A stretch of 64,000 bases of DNA. It comes from Atkinsonella hypoxylon (taxonomy: Eukaryota > Ascomycota > Sordariomycetes > Hypocreales > Clavicipitaceae). The notes below the pieces were generated by a model that saw only the letters and a program-made list of their open reading frames with translations, ran no database searches and was not told the origin of the DNA. Of the stretch, positions 1-11,996 are shown piece by piece (positions within the stretch are counted from its first letter, which is position 1; each line of letters starts with the position of its first letter). Location of the stretch: assembly GCA_000729835.1 (NCBI GenBank), contig JFHB01000041.1:124001-188000 (forward strand), written 5' to 3'. The position numbers and the translations under genes were made by a program.

Positions 1-36
1 TTTCTTTTTTGGGACTGACGCTTATATGCTCTACAG

Positions 37-278
37 AACCAGCAGGCCATGAATATCCAGTGCCAGGTTTGCAAGGCTACTTTTTTGTCTACTACAAAAG
101 GACCTGCGTGCGTATTCTCCGCTCCTGTTGTATCCCCGTAGTCGAACAAGCATGATATCACATGAAGGATTGCTGAAAAATGCTAATTGGTGTGGTTGTC
201 TACTCTAGGCTACAGGAGCATGCGGAGAATAAACATGGCAAAGGAATTGCGGAGTGCTTCCCTGGCAAGACTACCTGA
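37..278 (+). CDS. Small zinc-finger protein of the 4F5/DUF1909 (At2g23090-like) type, 3' part only
   Basis: Two exons are visible: 37-107, preceded by an acceptor ctacag, and 209-278, preceded by tactctag and ending in TGA at 276-278; the intron 108-208 begins gtgcgt. Phases agree (71 nt, then 70 nt). The spliced frame gives a single C2H2-type unit: CQVCKATFLSTT, then a QEHAENKHGK segment, then an AECFP-like tail. Fungal and plant members are about 70-80 residues long, with a basic 4F5-like N-terminus followed by this zinc-binding unit; that basic start lies before the window. The role of the family is poorly known; a nuclear, nucleic-acid-related function is only inferred. The match to the family's C-terminal signature is strong, so identity is fairly secure although the start is missing. 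Confidence 0.82.
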
Positions 279-1055
279 ATGGCGCTGTCTGATGATGGCT
301 GTGCAACATTGGATATGACATTTGACGAGGTATCGAAGTATGAACATGATGAATTTCACTAGCGTAGGCGTCGGCATTGGGGAAGATGCGTCGGAGTAGG
401 TGAGGTGCTGTTTGTTGTGTTTGTAGTTGTAGTTTTGAAAGCGCTCCGTTTACATCCTGGCCTGGTTCGCAGATGCGTCACTGGTACAGTCCCCTATGTA
501 CGGTGCACTATCCCTTAGGTCACTTGATATCAACACTCGTGTTATATAGGTAGCTTCCTGGAAACACCACCCAGCAGGTAAGTGATGCCAAGGGAATGAG
601 GAAAAGGGCAACAAACCAAAGATTCGATGTACTCCAAAGTCGTGGAGATTCCAACTCAGCAAATCGACATCAAAGCTCCACGATATATTGATTAACACTT
701 TTTACTTGTCCCGGGCGGTAGAACAAACTACGTATTCCTAGCTGGTTGTGCTGTGTCATGAATACCTAAACATGCAGTAAGCCTAGATGGGAAAGTGGGA
801 CTTTGAACCAAATCGCGGGAGAGCGTTCTGATAAAGGTTGCGCTTGTCAGAGAGACCTGATGAGTAAAGACCTCATAAAGGTTACAAGAGTCTACACCTC
901 AACTGAGTTCTAGACCCGACCCGACCTGACTTAACCCAGCTGTGTAATAGTTAGTTAATAAAGAGTCGTGACGATAAGCACCAAAGTGGCGTCCCTCCCG
1001 CCGTCTACAAGCCAAGCTTTGGAACTCGAAATAACCGACGACCGCTCTGCCAACG
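279..1055. other. Intergenic stretch, no gene seen
   Basis: Stretch between the zinc-finger gene and the tRNA. It probably contains the 3' UTR of the former. The 82-codon open frame at 450-698 (minus) has no recognisable family and no splice partners. Confidence 0.6.
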
Positions 1056-1147
1056 GGTGAGATGGCCGAGTTGGTTATGGCGCTAGATTAAGGCTGTGCA
1101 TTCTTCTAGTGGAGCAATCCTCGTGGGTTCGAATCCCACTCTCATCA
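1056..1147 (+). tRNA. tRNA-Leu(AAG) with a 10-nt intron
   Basis: A complete class II tRNA fold can be drawn. The acceptor stem GGTGAGA pairs with TCTCATC, and the discriminator is A at 1147. The A box is GGCCGAGTTGGTTATGG, and the T arm is GTGGG-TTCGAAT-CCCAC. The anticodon stem CTAGA (1083-1087) pairs with TCTAG (1105-1109), placing AAG at 1090-1092 after U33. A 10-nt intron at 1094-1103 follows position 37, as in other eukaryotic nuclear tRNA introns. There is a long variable arm, as expected for Leu. The mature length is 82 nt, identical to the second copy at 19352-19450. Confidence 0.93.
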
Positions 1148-2234
1148 CGGCATAACCAACCTTTTTTGCCTCGTTCGACTTTGGTAACTAGCATTTACTT
1201 TACTTGGAGTGCCTAACAGCCCTCAAGGTCATATATCTTCATGACCGACTAAAGGTCCTTCCTCGCAACCACACACACACCCCCAAAAAAAAAGGCGCAT
1301 TCCCTTCCACCAGCGAGCCCATCACGGTGAGAAAGAGCAGTCAATCTTTGCTTTCCAACGCCTGGGGGTTGGCGGTCCCAACGTCTTTGTGAACTCTGGG
1401 CAGACTAATTCATTAATGCTCGGCAATGGCTCCATCCCTTCTGGCCCACCGGGCTGCACGTGCACGTATCGAGACGCCGCCCCGCCCCGCCGACTTGCTG
1501 CACGGCTCCCCACCGAACCATGTGCCTGGGACGCCGGGAGTCTGCGAAGGGTATTTAGTAACGTCGGTACTCATGTAGAGGAGGCAAGAATGGGCTTCCA
1601 TCTTCGACCACGATGGCTCCACCGTGCCGAACAAGCGCAATCAGCCCGTGGGCAGATGTCTAGGCGGGTCGGATTTGGATAAGTTACCCAGCCACCAAAA
1701 GCAGCTAGTTTCCACTTTGTCGCAGCCTGTGACACCAACTCCTTATTGTTGAAACATGCTTGCTCTGTATTCTGCATCTGCTATCAGACCTGTGGTATCA
1801 AAAAAAAGTAAATAATCAAGTAGATCCAATCAAAACTAGAGCCCTGGCCATGCATGTACATCTGGAACGATACTATCGCCCAGTGCAGTCCGCCTGACTT
1901 TTTAATCCATCGATTGCTTGTCGTCCGTCATCTTCAACCCTGACCTTTTTACATGCAAAACCCTATATCCCTGGTCCTTGATGCTGATGCCAATTTGCCG
2001 GTATACCATACGCCTTGTGATCTCATAGGAACAAAATTAAAAACGAAACATAGACGCCTGAAATAAAGGGAAAATCAGAGAGGAAGACATAATGGGATAA
2101 TCGCTCCATTCCCAGACCGAGCATGCAATATCATGACATTTTGTGTGAAAGAAAAACGGGGACAATAAACCTGAGCCAGACATGATTCAAGAAAAACTTG
2201 TCCACCCCACGTTCGATGCAGCTCGATACTTTCT
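1148..2234. other. Intergenic stretch between tRNA and the ELL gene
   Basis: No gene is supported. Overlapping open frames around 1200-1780 on both strands have no family features. The part near 1850-2234 is AT-richer and is probably the 3' UTR of the minus-strand ELL gene. Confidence 0.55.
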
Positions 2235-4373
2235 TCAATCTCTGCCTGGGGAATATTGCTTGTAGATGTCTCTCTTCATATGTTCTAGCCGGCTTCGCAT
2301 ATTCAGCAAGCTGGTAAGCTTCTCATGAGGCGGATTCTCCAGTGCCGTGATCTCGTGGTGCAAAGCCTCATACTTTTGATAAAAAGTTTTAAATTTGTGT
2401 GCTTTATTCATCACCTCTGCAGGAACGCTCTCCACTGCTCGTCGTTTGTAAGCCGTCGATTTGCTCTCCATCTCCATTTTTCGCTTCTTGGCAATGGGCG
2501 GTGTATCCTCATCCAAATCGGATGCGTTGGTGGGCGGTGAGGACGCGAGTGGAGATGATTTGGTTGGTGATGTGTTACTCGTGTTTTTGCTCCGATATGA
2601 GGGAACTGATACACGAGCCTGACTGTAATAGCTGGGTTTCGGAAGTTGCGCTCTCGGCTTCAGAGCGGGCAATGACTGCTTCGGTTTGATGCGCTTCGAC
2701 AATGGTGTTCCAGAACTTGAGCTAGAGTCAGAGTCCTCCCTGGGTCGCTTAATAGGCGGCTTCTTCACTGACTCTCGCGATACCGCAGGCCGGGCCGTTT
2801 TAACGACGACGGTGTCCTTAACTTTGGTGGGAATTGATTTGACTTTCGCCGTCGTAGGAGCCTCGTCGCCCGACGAATCCGAGTTCTCCACAATTGCTGC
2901 AGAAAGAACGCGTTTGTCATTCTTGGGAGCTGATTTTGGCTTGGAAGGGGGTGCCTTGGGTGCCGCTGTCTTCGGTTTTGAATTGCTCAGAAGCCTCTTG
3001 GCCTGTGCCTCCTGAGCACGAGGCTTCTTGACCTTTGTCGGCAGGGAATTCGAGTTGGACCGCGACATGCTCTCTCCGCCAGCTCGCGGACTATCTGCAT
3101 CATCCTTGGGACCAGAACTGTCGTCCGCCTTTTGCAACTTGATCTTCGAGGCCTGTTGAGGCGGCCCTTTAGCAATGTTTGCTTGCAGTCGACTTAAGCA
3201 TTTGCCTTTTCCTCGCTCTTCTTTGGGCAGCAGGAGCTGCCACTCATTCTCGGATGAGGAGAGCCGCAGTTTGTCGTATTGGGGAATGGCCCTGTCAATG
3301 GCGGCTTGACGATCATCTTGTGTATCATAATTGTATTTCCAGACATTGAGTTCTCTCCAACAAGACTGCTTGAGAGACCATGTGCGTGAGGAGCTGTTGT
3401 AGTGAGCAGTCTTTTCTAGCGTAGATCGGAAGTCCTCCTCTTTGCCTGTCCACTTGCTCTGAAGGTGATCTGTCGTCTGATCTGCGATAGCTAACTCATG
3501 CACCAATGTGAACCGTTGCTCCTTCTTACGCTCCATCACTTGCTGAGTTGTGTTTATTTGGGGCGTCGCATTCGGAGAACGGGTGGCATTGAGAGCAGGT
3601 GATGTAGGCATTGACCTGGCAGTTGAGCTATAGTTGGACAACAGCTTGTTTCTTCCTTTACTGCCAACGGGAAGCTTGCCGACAACGCGAGCACTATAAT
3701 TCTCATGAGTACGTCAACGACGTTATTGTGATTGTGATACCTGACTTACCGATCCCGCGCTGCATCATGTGCGGCAAGCCCATTCTGCAACGCCTCAATG
3801 TCTGAATCAAGCCCCGATGATGTTGAGCTTTTACCGGATGCAACAGGCTTCTTCGTTTCTTCTTCTTTGCTCGATTGGAGCGCCTTCTTTGGTGCTGCTC
3901 GAGAAGCCTTGAGGCTGCTGAAGAGACTTCCAGCATGAGGCAGGCGCTCGGCACGTCGGGTCGATTCGAAAGGTTTTGTAAGAAAGAGATCGAAGGGAAC
4001 ATCTTCTTCCAAACGTGGTACCTTGTGCGAGTTGCAGCCGTAGTATAATGTCTGTACAGTTATTCTATTAGCCAAAGAACCTACCACCTATAATGGTTTC
4101 ACAGCTGCCATGCGTCACTTGAGCAAAATGACAGGGGCCGAAGCTGAACAACTGCCAAAGTAAATGTCAATTGCGGGCTGAAGCATGAATAGCCCATACC
4201 GGGGTGTTTCCTAGCTGCAACTCGATGTCATCCCCCATTCGGACATTCTTAATCATCTGCTCCACCACATCGTCACTCAAGTTGAGGACGAATGCCTGCG
4301 GCGGCAAGTCCGATTCAGAATTGGAGGCGCTGGACAGCAACAAGCCGCCTTCGGGAACCTTGAGCGAATTCAT
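2235..4373 (-). CDS. RNA polymerase II elongation factor ELL-like protein
   Basis: Three exons on the minus strand: 4373-4200, 4051-3750 and 3693-2235. The introns 4199-4052 and 3749-3694 have GT-AG ends and compatible phases (0 and 2), giving 644 residues. A nearer acceptor at 4152 exists, but splicing to 4051 joins GNTP to TLYYGC and keeps the downstream frame. The N-terminal half carries the fungal ELL core. It includes GKLPVGSKGRNKLL, then a winged-helix-like part with RFTLVHELA, ELNVWKYNYDTQDDRQ and AIDRAIPQYD. The middle is a low-complexity basic/serine tail typical of nuclear regulators. The last about 50 residues (KAHKFKTFYQKYEALHHEI) resemble the occludin/ELL C-terminal helical domain. 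ELL proteins suppress polymerase II pausing and work with EAF in the nucleus. Family assignment is by motif reading; intron borders are manual. Confidence 0.78.
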
Positions 4374-5703
4374 TGCAATTTATAGCAAGCAGATCAACGC
4401 AGCTCGATAGAGATCTCCGCAGTTATTCGTTGTATCGATGTGGTTGTATAACGATCGGAAATCTCGACTTTTCTTCCGAAGAAGGGCAGTGGTTAGAAGG
4501 GTGTGTAGTCGAGTCGAAAGTGGCAGCGACAGTCAGGATAGTTTGACAGTGTGAAAGCGAGGGTGTGCTTGTTTTGTAATTAGGATAACCGATTCGTATC
4601 GCATAATAGACCGGCAGCGTGCTGTATTTTTGTTTGTGGTGTCGTGGTGAATCGGTTCAGCCGCCGTGACTTTAAAATATTGGGGAGGGGGCCGGCCAGA
4701 GACGAAACAGAAGTGAATTCACTGCCGCGTCCCCATAGGGACAGCAATGAATAGAATAAGCGCAATTCAAAAGGTTTGAACAACGTGCAAGCCTGTACAA
4801 CTGTGTGTGAACGAACAAAGACAGCACAGAGCACACCCGAAGATGCTGGGTGGGCGTGATGAAGAAGCGAAAGAGACAGCTACGGGCTTGACAGCTGATG
4901 GACTGCGAGGAGAGGGCGAGCGAGGGAAAGGACGGGAAGGTGGATGGGATGGGGATGGGAATGGGCGGAATGGGCTTGGCTTGGCTAGACTGGGCTGCAA
5001 GAGAGACTGATAGGTGTAGGTAGGTACTATGGTATGTTGTACTGTGGCAACCGGGGCCAAGGTGGCCAAGGTTGGAACAAGCATACATGGAGGGTACAAA
5101 AGTCTATGTTGGTATTAGACGGCTTAGAGTGTCACCGACAGCCACGCACTGCCGACTGTAGCTACGGGGCCTGGGTGGCGCTGCGTGGTGACTTGTGATG
5201 ACCTGGTCTGGTGGGAACACCGAACATCGAAGCGGGCATTAATTAGGCCCAGGACCGTAGACTGCGACTGGGCTCTGTCGTAGGCGCGGTGGTGTGGGGG
5301 GGGGCATGGGAGAGGGTCCAGCAAAGGAGAGCCAGCAGCACCAGTACATGTTACAATAATGTCTGGTCGATCACTCATTCCTCTATCAACGATATAAGAC
5401 CGAATATTCATGTGTACGTTCCCTAGGTGCCTAGGGCTTTTAGCAGGCAAACCACCGATCAGCCGAGTGACTGTGATTGGCTGCAGGACTCGAACAGCAC
5501 CGAAAACCACAACAGGAGAGGGAGGCTAATAGGGCGACTTAAGCGAGGGGCATGGTCGCGGAGTAGGCCCCGCACATACATAGTACACTTTTGTACTGGG
5601 GCACCGGATGTCAAATTACACGACGGGTATTAAGAACAGCAATGGGTTGCGGGAATCCCTCATAAAACCTGTTCCCCCTGAACAGGTACATACCTAGGCA
5701 ATG

Positions 5704-5782
5704 AATGGATGGGTGATGGAGAGATGGAGAGATGGAGTGACGAAGTGATGGAGGGATGGAGGGATGGAGGGATGGAGGGATG
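5704..5782. repeat. GATGGAG/GATGGAGG minisatellite
   Basis: Degenerate tandem array in which GATGGAGA units pass into GATGGAGG units. The last four copies of GGATGGAG are nearly perfect. It lies in non-coding DNA. Confidence 0.85.
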
Positions 5783-7610
5783 TTAGAGTCTTGGAGACTA
5801 GAGACCCAGAACGGGTACGCTGCGGGTATTAGGGCCAATACGATGTGGCCAGACGGTGAGGAATCCTCACCGGGAAAATCGGGTCATGGGCCATCAGAGA
5901 TGCGGACTGTCTGGCACCTGGCTACCGGACCAGAGCAGGAACATGGCTGGGGTCTCAATTGCATGGCAGGCAAGGTATTAGACGTACGGCTACGGGACCC
6001 CGCGCCCATAAAGAAGGGGTACTCGTCTAATAGAATTCATCGGTAGTAGTCCAATCTGCAGTGGTCCTTTGAGGAATGCAGCAATGGCCCAAAGTGGTCT
6101 TTGTGGCCCTCGAGGTTCGCCAAGACTGTGTGTCCCGGATCAGTCTGAGAATCTGACATCATCATTATATATGGCCGGTGTGGTGGTGGGATCGGGTCTG
6201 CATCATCCATGTACATGTAATGTACCCTTCTGGCAACCCTTTTCTTCGGCCGCGGCGTTTTAGGCTATTCGAGAAGGTGGCTGTTGGAAAGAAAGGCCAC
6301 AAGCAGGCCGGATCTTTCATGTCTGGTGGTAGAAACAGTTGTGAGAGAGAGCCCAGCCGCTGAAGATGGCAGCAGATGAATGCAGTTTCTCGGTGCTGGC
6401 ACTGACAGAGTTGATTGACTGACTGACTGGGGGTCGAAACTCGAAACTCGTGAGTTGTGAGGCAACTTTATGTAGGGTTGACAGATTACACAGCCGGGCC
6501 CTGCTGGGCGATCCATATGGCAGGATTCGTTGAAATTTTGTCATCCCGTCTGTGGCAGTTCGTGTGGGGCGAGGGCGGGACTGCATCACTACCAGGTACC
6601 TAGGCACCTAAGCCTGTCACTTGCTCACTGTCGACAAACTATTAATAATACTTCTCTCGCCTTGGCCTGGTGAGCCCAGCTGGGCAATGCCGGCACGCGC
6701 TTGACAAAATTAGCTCGGATTCCGCGACGCTTTTAACAGCGGTGTCGGTGGCCGCGATGTCCTGATGAATTTGGCTGGCTTCCTACTTACCTGCACCACC
6801 GCCATTTCGATTTCCCATGCCCGCTGCCCGCCGCCCGCTGCCCAGCCCCCCGTCGACATGACAGTACCTTTACGAAGTAAGCTGGGTAACACGCCTCACC
6901 ATCCTCGCGGCCCGACTCGTGCAGCGCAGTCATCGGGCTCAGCGAGCTGACGGCCCCCCCAACACGTGTTTCAAGAATTCAATCAGATGGCCGCGTGGGG
7001 ACCCTGTGTGCCTTGTTGACCCTGAAACAACCTGGGCTCGATGGGGACGGCCCGTATTAGCTGAAGTGCTCCCCCATCGTGGTTGATTGAGAAGAAACGT
7101 TGCTGTGCGGAATATGATGCCGAGACTACCGGCTGTGGCTCCAATTGCTGGTTCTGACTGCGTTGCCCGTCTCAGTCAGCATGGACCGCCCAGTTTCGCT
7201 CGCCTCTCTCTGTCCCCTTGCTCACCCATGTTAACCAGCGTGCTCCATCGTGCTCCATCGTGAGAAACCATAAACCAGTAGTTTATCTTTCGCATCTAGC
7301 ATCATCGGCAATGACCCAATAGCTATGAAATTCATGTGGCCCTCCATTGCTGCATATATCGTCGCATATCTGTATATTTGTGTATAGCTCTTTTCTTGTA
7401 CATGTAGCCAGCTCTGTCTGTGTACACGGCTCGGCTGCATATCTGTATCCAATAGTCACCGTATGTACAACAGATCTTCTTAGCCTGCTGTCCCATTCCA
7501 TCGTCAGAGTCCTTTCGCAGCACTAAGTCGTTGGACATGACGATCGGCTGCCGATTTGTCTGCATCTGGTGAAATACCGTCTGCCATGTCGACGACCATA
7601 TACCCAGCAT

Positions 7611-7640
7611 GCCACAGAATGCCACAGAATGCCACAGAAT
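7611..7640. repeat. Three exact GCCACAGAAT repeats
   Basis: Three perfect head-to-tail copies of a 10-bp unit, followed by a partial fourth copy (GCCTTGCAT diverges). Confidence 0.85.
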
Positions 7641-10600
7641 GCCTTGCATGGCAGGAGGAAGGGAATCATTTTGTATCATGTCTCGCAAACCTAGCGCACC
7701 CAAGACATCCAAGGAAGCAACACGTTCCAGATTCATCTCCCCCCGACTGGCCGACTGGCCGACTGGAGGCACTCATCCTATGAGGACAAAATTCATCTGA
7801 TGCAATGGCATACGGAGTACATATGGACGCATAAATACACTACCGAAGACCCGCCGCAGTATCTACATCTTCCGACCATGTTCAAAGCAGCTAGCCTGGC
7901 CTAGCTGGCTTTGGTGCTTGACTATGTTCTTGCGCAAGGTGAAACGGGCGAAAGTGACTAGTCATGGTGCCAGTCAATCAATTGTCGAGCTCGTCAACTA
8001 CATTCCCTTCCCCCGCCTTATGATGCCCGTTTTCGATTCGCAACAGCAACATGTCTTATTGACGTCTCTCTCCCAACCTGATTCGAGAGTCGTCCCAACT
8101 TCGCTTGTTCCAGGCGGTCGAATATCGCGCAGCAAGCCGATCCCGACACCCGAAGCACGAACGAGAACGAGACCTATGGAAAGGCCTCGGATTGCCACTT
8201 CTGAACCTCTCGACCTCGCTAACCCTAGCTAGCTAGCTGACTGGCTAGCGGGCTAGCCGACCGAATGAGGCGTTGATCAGTGCGTGAGTTATTTCTCTTA
8301 TAAGTTAGTGCGTGAGTTGGCATTTGCTTGCCTGGCCAGTTTCTTCCGGACGGGCTTGCTGCAGCTCGTCTTGATCGGGCGAAACGGAAACGCCATCCGC
8401 TCGCTAGTCTCTCCAACCACCACCCAAAAAAAAAAAAAAGGGTGCCGAGGGTGAGAGGGTGCGAGGGCGCGATTGATACTATACCCACCACGAACGACAG
8501 TCCAAATATTAACCCAGAACTGATCAGCCGAGAGCCCGCGGCACTCACACTGTCCCGTTTTTGGACTGTCCTGACGTTCAAAGGCGAGGCCTTTGTCTGT
8601 TCATGACACGATGTTCAAGCTCCGCCCGACGAAACGAGCACAAAGGAAGGGCGGGGATGTCACATGACTGAATGAATGGCGAAGTAAATTGCCAGTAGAA
8701 GTATACATTACATAAGCCCGGACTCTCTCCTTCACGAGATAGTCCGCGCTATACTCCATCAGGTCTAAACCGCTTTGCAAAAGCATACTATTTAACTACC
8801 TCAGTGCCTTCCAAAATCGGTCGCAAAGGCGGGGAAGGCATGACACCTTGGCGGAGAGACTAAGGAATACCAACCACTATTGCCGTGATGCAGCCTTTTC
8901 CTAACAGCGATGGACTTGGCCCCCCCCCCAAAAGCCACTTTTTCGGTTGAGACGGGCCTTTTTCTTGGCAAATGCCTGTCGTCGCGGCAGATACGTCTTG
9001 ATGCGCCCAGGAATGGCATATCCTGCGTTCAAGGTCGACCGGATACTTGGCTTCGCCGTCGGAGAGGAAAACATCGAATAGATCACGCCATGGTGCCATC
9101 ATGATCGAGATGTGCTGTACGAGTCCTCATCTAGATATACCACATGCCAAATGTTTGTCATATCTTTCAGCTCTCCCCCCCTTCTTCAAGCGGCTCGACA
9201 CAACGCAGATACAGACTGACGTTGGCCCCGGCCGGCGGTTGACTAGGATTCAAGACGCAAGCCTCCGGATTGTTCCCCAGCGGCACACGGAACACCGGCG
9301 TCAACTGACGACCGGTTCGTCTGCCGCGATCAAGGTTCAGAAATGCAACACCTCTGGAAAATGCGCACGAATCATCGGAAACCATCGGAATACGTGTGTT
9401 TGCAGGTGCCGGCATTTTGTGTCGCTTGGCCCACCTTGGCTACATGTCGTTGTCTTGTTCTTATGCCTAGCAGTGAGCGCCAAATGATGGCCTATCATCC
9501 GTCCATAGATTGACTGATCGACTACATGGAACGTAACGGCTAGTTCATGAACATGGTTACATCCCCGGTTCGGTCCAGTACGTGAGTATACTGTCGTAGG
9601 TAAGTGAAGTGAGCTCTTTTCCAGCCACCCAGACATCTTCTTCCGAGTGTGTCCCCTGCCGTTCACTTTCTTAAATGTACTTCTCAACTGCACATCGATT
9701 GCGAGACGCACGGCTTCAAGCCTGATCCTAAAATAATCGCCCAATGAACAAGTTATCCTCTCAAAAGAACCTGTTTTGCAGGTGTATTGTGCCCTGGCCA
9801 GCAAGAATGCTTCAGAGATACCGAGGAATGGCGGCATCCAGCAGACTGGCGCTTTTAGGCAATGGCAACTCCTAATAGAATAATTCATTTTGTACAAGGT
9901 TGTAGATTGTCTATCTATTTCTACTTTAGCAAGTATTATACTTATTGTTCGACCGTACTATTCAAACGTAGCTTACAGCCAAAATAAAAAAGAATTGATC
10001 TGGCTACTTCCACGAGCACAACTCACAGCTCTCAATTATAAAGTATCAAGCATGACCAATTTACCTGCATAGCCGCGCGACAGTCACTGCTGAGCTTACA
10101 TGATTTGCGTAATTGCCAAGAGCTGCGGGTAGGGCATTGACATATACTACTCGGATTTATTGAACAAGTCTTCCCAAGACATGATAGCCTGGGCGCACTT
10201 ATTAGGTCGTCATGGTAATTTAGATACAAGACGTCTTCCCCAATTCGTGCTGACGATGTACTTCTAACGTTTGAATTCGGTCCACCATCTCTAGTTACAT
10301 TTCAAAAATTGGCACTGCCTGTTAGTCGGAGATAGATATATTCACGACAATATTCGGTATAATTTCCCCCCGACGAAATATAAAAACTGCCATGGAAAGT
10401 ATTACCGTTAAGCTACAGCTTTCCGTATTTCGAGCAGTCTATAAATATATTGTCTTGGTGGGAAAGACGGTTGCATACAGGCCAGTATGATGGAGGAACG
10501 CCAACCAGCCAAGCAAACCACGCTGGTCATTGGGATGACGTTGCTTAACGATGGTGCAAGAATTCGATCAGGTATAACGAGAACTCCGATGGAATGGCTT

Positions 10601-11244
10601 CCAGGGCCCGGCTCGACTTCGTATTTGCCGCACAAAAGGTCTAACCCACTGCCTTCTGGTTGGCAATTGATACCGCTTGTCGCTTCTTTAAAATCTACTA
10701 GCACTTGCGGCATATGCAGTGCACGTTTAGTGAGGATAAACCCACACTGAATGAGAAATCGCTGAAAAAAGTGTCCAGCGTGGACACAGTAGTCAGCATA
10801 TTAATAATGGCATCCGCAACACACATCGCATGCATAACCTAGGCCTCTCGATCACATCGCAGCATATTCTCACGTACTTCTGCGACCACATTAACAGACA
10901 TGGTGACTTGCGGAAGCTGTGACTTTGGAAGAAGTAATATCATTGGTAAGAGGCTCCCTTAACACCTTTATACTCGAACGCCAACGGCCCGTAACAAGTC
11001 TTCGTTGCTGACCGTCGATTCGTGCTATTACCAGCAACTATAGCACACGGTTCTTCCCGTCTCTCTGATTCACAGCCATCTCATTGATAAAATTTCCGAC
11101 TTGGCCAACAAGAACGTGCCAGCTCCGCAAACATGGCTTGACCTTCTTCACGTAGCATCCTATGGAACCTGAAGTCTTCGAGTGACGCAGTTCCTTGTTA
11201 GTTCGTGGCCATCGTGCATTGATTGCATTACGCTGGCGGCGTGT

Positions 11245-11996
11245 CTATTGGGTTTTGAAGAGAAGGATGGCGCAGTGACCGAGGTAGAAGTAGATGAAAT
11301 GCTTGGTTTCTATAGCAGGAATGAGGTATTAGAACAGAGCAAGCATGACCAAGGCGTTCGCGTCAAGCCAGAAGCACAGACACTAAGGTATTACGAACCG
11401 TGTGTTACGAAGCTGCCAAAGTTGCGGCCAACAATGCAGTGCCAGGTCGGTCCTTTTCGCTCGTCAAACTAAGTTGATGTCAGTTGCGTGTCCGATTGCG
11501 AATTACGCCTCATATTCAGTGGTATATCATCGACGAGTCGCGATAGGAACCGTGTACGCACTGTTCGCTTGATATGTTGAGCAATGTCCTATTTGCCATG
11601 CGATGTCAGTATGAAGCCCTATGGAAGGCAATTTGCATCATGTCCATGGCATGGCAGCGACAAACCTTCTCGATGCTGAACTTGGACATGGCCTCTTGAG
11701 CTGCCCCTAGTGTCAATGCATATCCGGACAGTTGAAATGTCGATTCCACCTAGCGCGCACTACGTACCAACTTCGATTGACTCTTGTTGCATGTCCTCGG
11801 TCTGTCGTTTCCATCAGCGGCATGCCAAGTTGTACTCCGATCAAACCCCTTACCATATCAGCAGACTTGATCTGAGCTGGAAAACGGTTAGCGCGTTGCA
11901 TTCTGGCAGTCGAAGACAATCGATTTTTACTGCTCATGCCATCGCACCTTCAAGCTTATCCCGAGGGGCAGGAGTCTCTGCCTGTTTGTCCGCCAT
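11245..11996 (-). CDS. Dynein light chain LC8 (DYNLL/Dyn2 type), seven exons
   Basis: Reconstructed from the minus strand. Exons: 11996-11948, 11876-11854, 11801-11768, 11700-11666, 11588-11562, 11468-11399, 11309-11245. All six introns are GT-AG, phases run 1,0,1,0,0,1, and the total is 303 nt, giving 100 residues. The protein has a short acidic/Pro start, then LEAQIKSADM, TEDMQQ, AQEAMSKFSIEKDIAQHIK, the LC8 hallmark GPTWHCIVGRNFGSFVTH, and the C-terminal HFIYFYLGHCAILLF ending KTQ. LC8 dimers bind short linear motifs in dynein intermediate chain and many other partners. Exons of 23-35 nt explain why no long open frame marks the gene. Every residue block matches the family in order without gaps, so identity is very secure; the only soft point is the extended N-terminal MADKQAETPAP. 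Confidence 0.95.

Larger units (their letters stand above)
4374..11244. other. Long gene-poor stretch (about 6.9 kb)
   Basis: This is the largest gap in the window. Both strands were read for spliced genes after the LC8 gene was found just beyond it, and none could be supported. Contents seen: the likely ELL 5' leader (4374 to about 5100), a GATGGAG-type minisatellite (5704-5782), copies of TAGGTACCTAG-like motifs (about 5420, 6592), three exact 10-bp repeats (7611-7640), a run of C/A homopolymers, and an AT-rich part (9880-10460). Open frames such as 9337-9897 (minus, 186 codons) and 10408-10713 (minus) show no domain, no signal and no convincing splicing partners. A non-coding transcript or a gene with very short exons cannot be excluded. 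Confidence 0.5.

Noticed and set aside
4152..4200. Alternative short intron in ELL using the acceptor near 4152
   Set aside because: It would need a second intron whose phase does not agree with the downstream conserved frame; the single 148-nt intron does.
4672..5099. 138- and 110-codon overlapping frames upstream of the ELL gene
   Set aside because: Ser/Pro-rich frames over a GGGAT/CCCAT simple-sequence region in the ELL leader; three frames open at once is a composition effect.
5465..5510. B-box-like GTTCGAGTCC on the minus strand suggesting a tRNA
   Set aside because: No A box, acceptor stem or cloverleaf could be drawn around it.
9337..9897. 186-codon minus-strand open frame
   Set aside because: No domain, signal peptide or membrane helix; composition resembles random frames, and no splicing partners were found.
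10408..10750. Possible small secreted protein (minus, around GINCQPEGSG)
   Set aside because: No signal peptide, cysteine pattern or upstream exon that would support a known small-protein family.
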